This document shows, piece after piece, positions 62,955 through 64,000 of a stretch of 64,000 nucleotides of DNA; the first letter of the stretch is position 1, and each line of letters begins with the position of its first letter. Origin of the DNA: Flavobacteriales bacterium (GTDB taxonomy: Bacteria; Bacteroidota; Bacteroidia; Flavobacteriales_F; PHOS-HE28); assembly GCA_016704485.1 (NCBI GenBank), contig JADJAA010000001.1:2385501-2449500 (forward strand), in the 5' to 3' direction. A program made the translations under genes and the position numbers. The notes under the pieces were generated by a model that saw only the letters and a list, made by a program, of their open reading frames with translations, had not been told where the DNA came from and searched no databases.

Positions 62955-63143
62955 TTGAATGGCATTGTGAAGAATGTGGATCAGTCTGATGAACGCGATC
63001 TACTGCGATTGCTCAAGGATAAACGTAACCACGCTCCCGTTCATTTTGGATCTACTGGAATGATGCAGGAAATAGCAGCTACACTACCCAACAAGCCGCA
63101 TATGTTCATAGATGATCTTGAGCATATGGTCCTGTCGTTTTGA
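62955..63143 (+). CDS. Possible small protein of unknown function
   Basis: A 62-codon frame (GIVKNVDQSDERDLLRLLKDKRNHAPVH ... FIDDLEHMVLSF) with a TTG start inside a 434-bp gap. Acidic-basic alternation looks protein-like, but no start with a good ribosome site and no family match were found. The rest of the gap shows only a -7-like element near 63304. It may be a remnant or noise. Confidence 0.22.
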   Translation: MNGIVKNVDQSDERDLLRLLKDKRNHAPVHFGSTGMMQEIAATLPNKPHMFIDDLEHMVLSF

Positions 63144-63303
63144 ATGTGATGAACGAGATCATTGTCTAGTTGAGTCAGAGGCGCAGCGGGGTTCTATGAA
63201 ATCGACTTGAATCATATGCCCCATTACATCAAATATCCAATTTCTGGGATACGCTCTGAGGTTTTTTTATGAATTACTGCGCACTTAAAAAGTCATCTCT
63301 GCT

Positions 63304-63311
63304 TACTTTTG
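63304..63311 (+). promoter_or_regulatory. Candidate Bacteroidota -7 promoter element
   Basis: TACTTTTG matches TAnnTTTG 53 bp upstream of the ATG at 63364. With transcription starting near 63318, the ATG at 63364 is a more natural start than the GTG at 63319, which would be almost leaderless. Confidence 0.45.
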
Positions 63312-63363
63312 CACCATAGTGATCTTTCGCTCGACCAATAGCTCAAATTTTGGAGCCACCATC

Positions 63364-63636
63364 ATGGGGTTGGCCATAGCTATGGCCATGCTGCTTTTTG
63401 TTGCTCCGGTGCTGGTCAGTTCCATTACGGAAATGGCCAAGGTTGCAAATTGTGGTAATGCCCCTGCACCGATATTGGAAGAGGAAGTTGCACACGCTGC
63501 TAAGTTGCTCCCGGACCCCATTGGTTTGGATCTATTTGCTGGCAATGCAGAAAAGAGTACAATTATTCCTGCTGGGCCTGATGCTTTACTTTCTGTGAAG
63601 CACGGTGACGTACCCGACCCGCCTCCTTGGTGCTGA
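63364..63636 (+). CDS. Small exported or membrane-tethered protein of unknown function
   Basis: A 90-residue protein from ATG 63364; a GTG at 63319 would add 15. One hydrophobic N-terminal segment (LAIAMAMLLFVAPVLVSSI) is followed by a short hydrophilic tail with ANCGNAPAPILEEEVAHAAKLLPDPIGLD and a C-terminal DVPDPPPWC. The segment can be a signal peptide or anchor. It lies 104 bp before a SulP transporter gene and could be co-transcribed. I cannot assign a function. Confidence 0.6.
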   Translation: MGLAIAMAMLLFVAPVLVSSITEMAKVANCGNAPAPILEEEVAHAAKLLPDPIGLDLFAGNAEKSTIIPAGPDALLSVKHGDVPDPPPWC

Positions 63637-63740
63637 TGTGTTGATCTTTAGCGTTGGTCGTGTAGGCCAGCGTTCGCTTGTGACCTTCATCCAGGTCCAC
63701 ACAAGCTGTATCCACATCAGTTCACGTTACAATTTTTTTA

Positions 63741-64000
63741 ATGAAAGACAAAGGTCTATTCGGCTATTGGAAGCAGGATCTTCAAGCTTCCGTCGTGGTT
63801 TTTTTGGTTGCATTACCATTATGTCTTGGTATTGCCCTGGCAAGTGGTGCTGATCCAATAACAGGTATAATCGCTGGAGTAATTGGTGGTATTGTTGTGG
63901 GTTACGCGTCCGGTTCTTCATTAGGCGTAAGTGGTCCTGCTGCGGGTTTGGCAGTGATCGTTCTTACCGCTATAAGTTCGCTTGGTTCGTACGAATTATT
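63741..64000 (+). CDS. SulP-family anion transporter (3' truncated by window edge)
   Basis: The ATG at 63741 begins MKDKGLFGYWKQDLQASVVVFLVALPLCLGIALASGADPITGIIAGVIGGIVVGYASGSSLGVSGPAAGL, the first helices of a SulP transporter (LPLxLGIALASGA and SGPAAGLAV are family signatures). SulP proteins carry sulfate, bicarbonate or other anions across the inner membrane; this subtype in Bacteroidota is often paired with a carbonic anhydrase, which would lie beyond the window. Only 86 residues are visible. Confidence 0.9.
   Translation, partial: MKDKGLFGYWKQDLQASVVVFLVALPLCLGIALASGADPITGIIAGVIGGIVVGYASGSSLGVSGPAAGLAVIVLTAISSLGSYEL

Noticed and set aside
1..64000. tRNA, rRNA or CRISPR array
   Set aside because: No cloverleaf, rRNA segment or regularly spaced direct repeats were recognised by eye; a covariance-model scan would be needed to exclude small RNAs.

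Overview
The window looks like the chromosome of a member of the Bacteroidota, probably Flavobacteriales. Several secreted proteins end in type IX secretion (T9SS) sorting domains, putative promoters carry the Bacteroidota -7 element TAnnTTTG, and many genes overlap by ATGA. No rRNA, tRNA or CRISPR array was recognised.

Region 1-39.4 kb is a nitrate/nitric-oxide respiration island. It opens with the C-terminal part of a NorB-like haem-copper protein translationally coupled to nadA and nadB, then a large uncharacterised protein and a TehA/SLAC1-type channel. A leftward block follows: moaA, a hemerythrin-like protein, a molybdopterin-domain lipoprotein, a TonB receptor, an alginate-export-type porin and narK. 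Next come a short MORN-like protein, a ModE-like HTH protein and the rightward operon narC-like/narG/narH/narJ/narI. After these sit a tyrosine phenol-lyase/tryptophanase pair, queD-like, and a Crp/Fnr regulator that probably ends an operon with an MbnP-like lipoprotein and an MbnH/MauG-like dihaem peroxidase. Divergent from mbnP is a lysyl-oxidase-like T9SS protein followed by a membrane ferredoxin, a TPR protein, a cytochrome c, a DUF5777 protein and a haem lipoprotein. A DUF302 gene, a multicopper oxidase and the Ric/ScdA/YtfE repair protein close the island.

The strongest signal is one operator, ATGAT-N4-ATCAT and close variants, found at seven places (8696, 11531, 14718, 16610, 30528, 36881, 39387). 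At each there is a TAnnTTTG-like -7 element whose last base lies 35.5-37.5 bp from the operator centre, and two of the operators have such an element on both sides. This defines an activator regulon, most simply that of the Crp/Fnr protein at 27921-28616, joining nitrate reduction, NO/iron-sulfur protection, Moco synthesis and the uncharacterised copper/haem locus at 28.7-36.4 kb.

Region 39.6-64 kb is accessory and housekeeping: a lipoprotein hydrolase, T9SS proteins, a tyrosine recombinase next to a possible integron-like cassette bounded by a long inverted repeat, an M1 peptidase, a DUF433/DUF5615 toxin-antitoxin pair, lipid kinase, sulfatase remnant, glycosyltransferases, a fused 2-oxo-acid dehydrogenase E1, an FAD oxidoreductase, a SUI1 protein, a DegT aminotransferase and the start of a SulP transporter.

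Six or seven genes between 30.6 and 59 kb are interrupted by single-base frameshifts, a nonsense codon or a deletion (lysyl oxidase-like, ferredoxin/TPR, DUF302, multicopper oxidase, cassette gene, sulfatase, leucine-rich T9SS protein). These are either real decay or assembly errors, and the sequence alone cannot decide.
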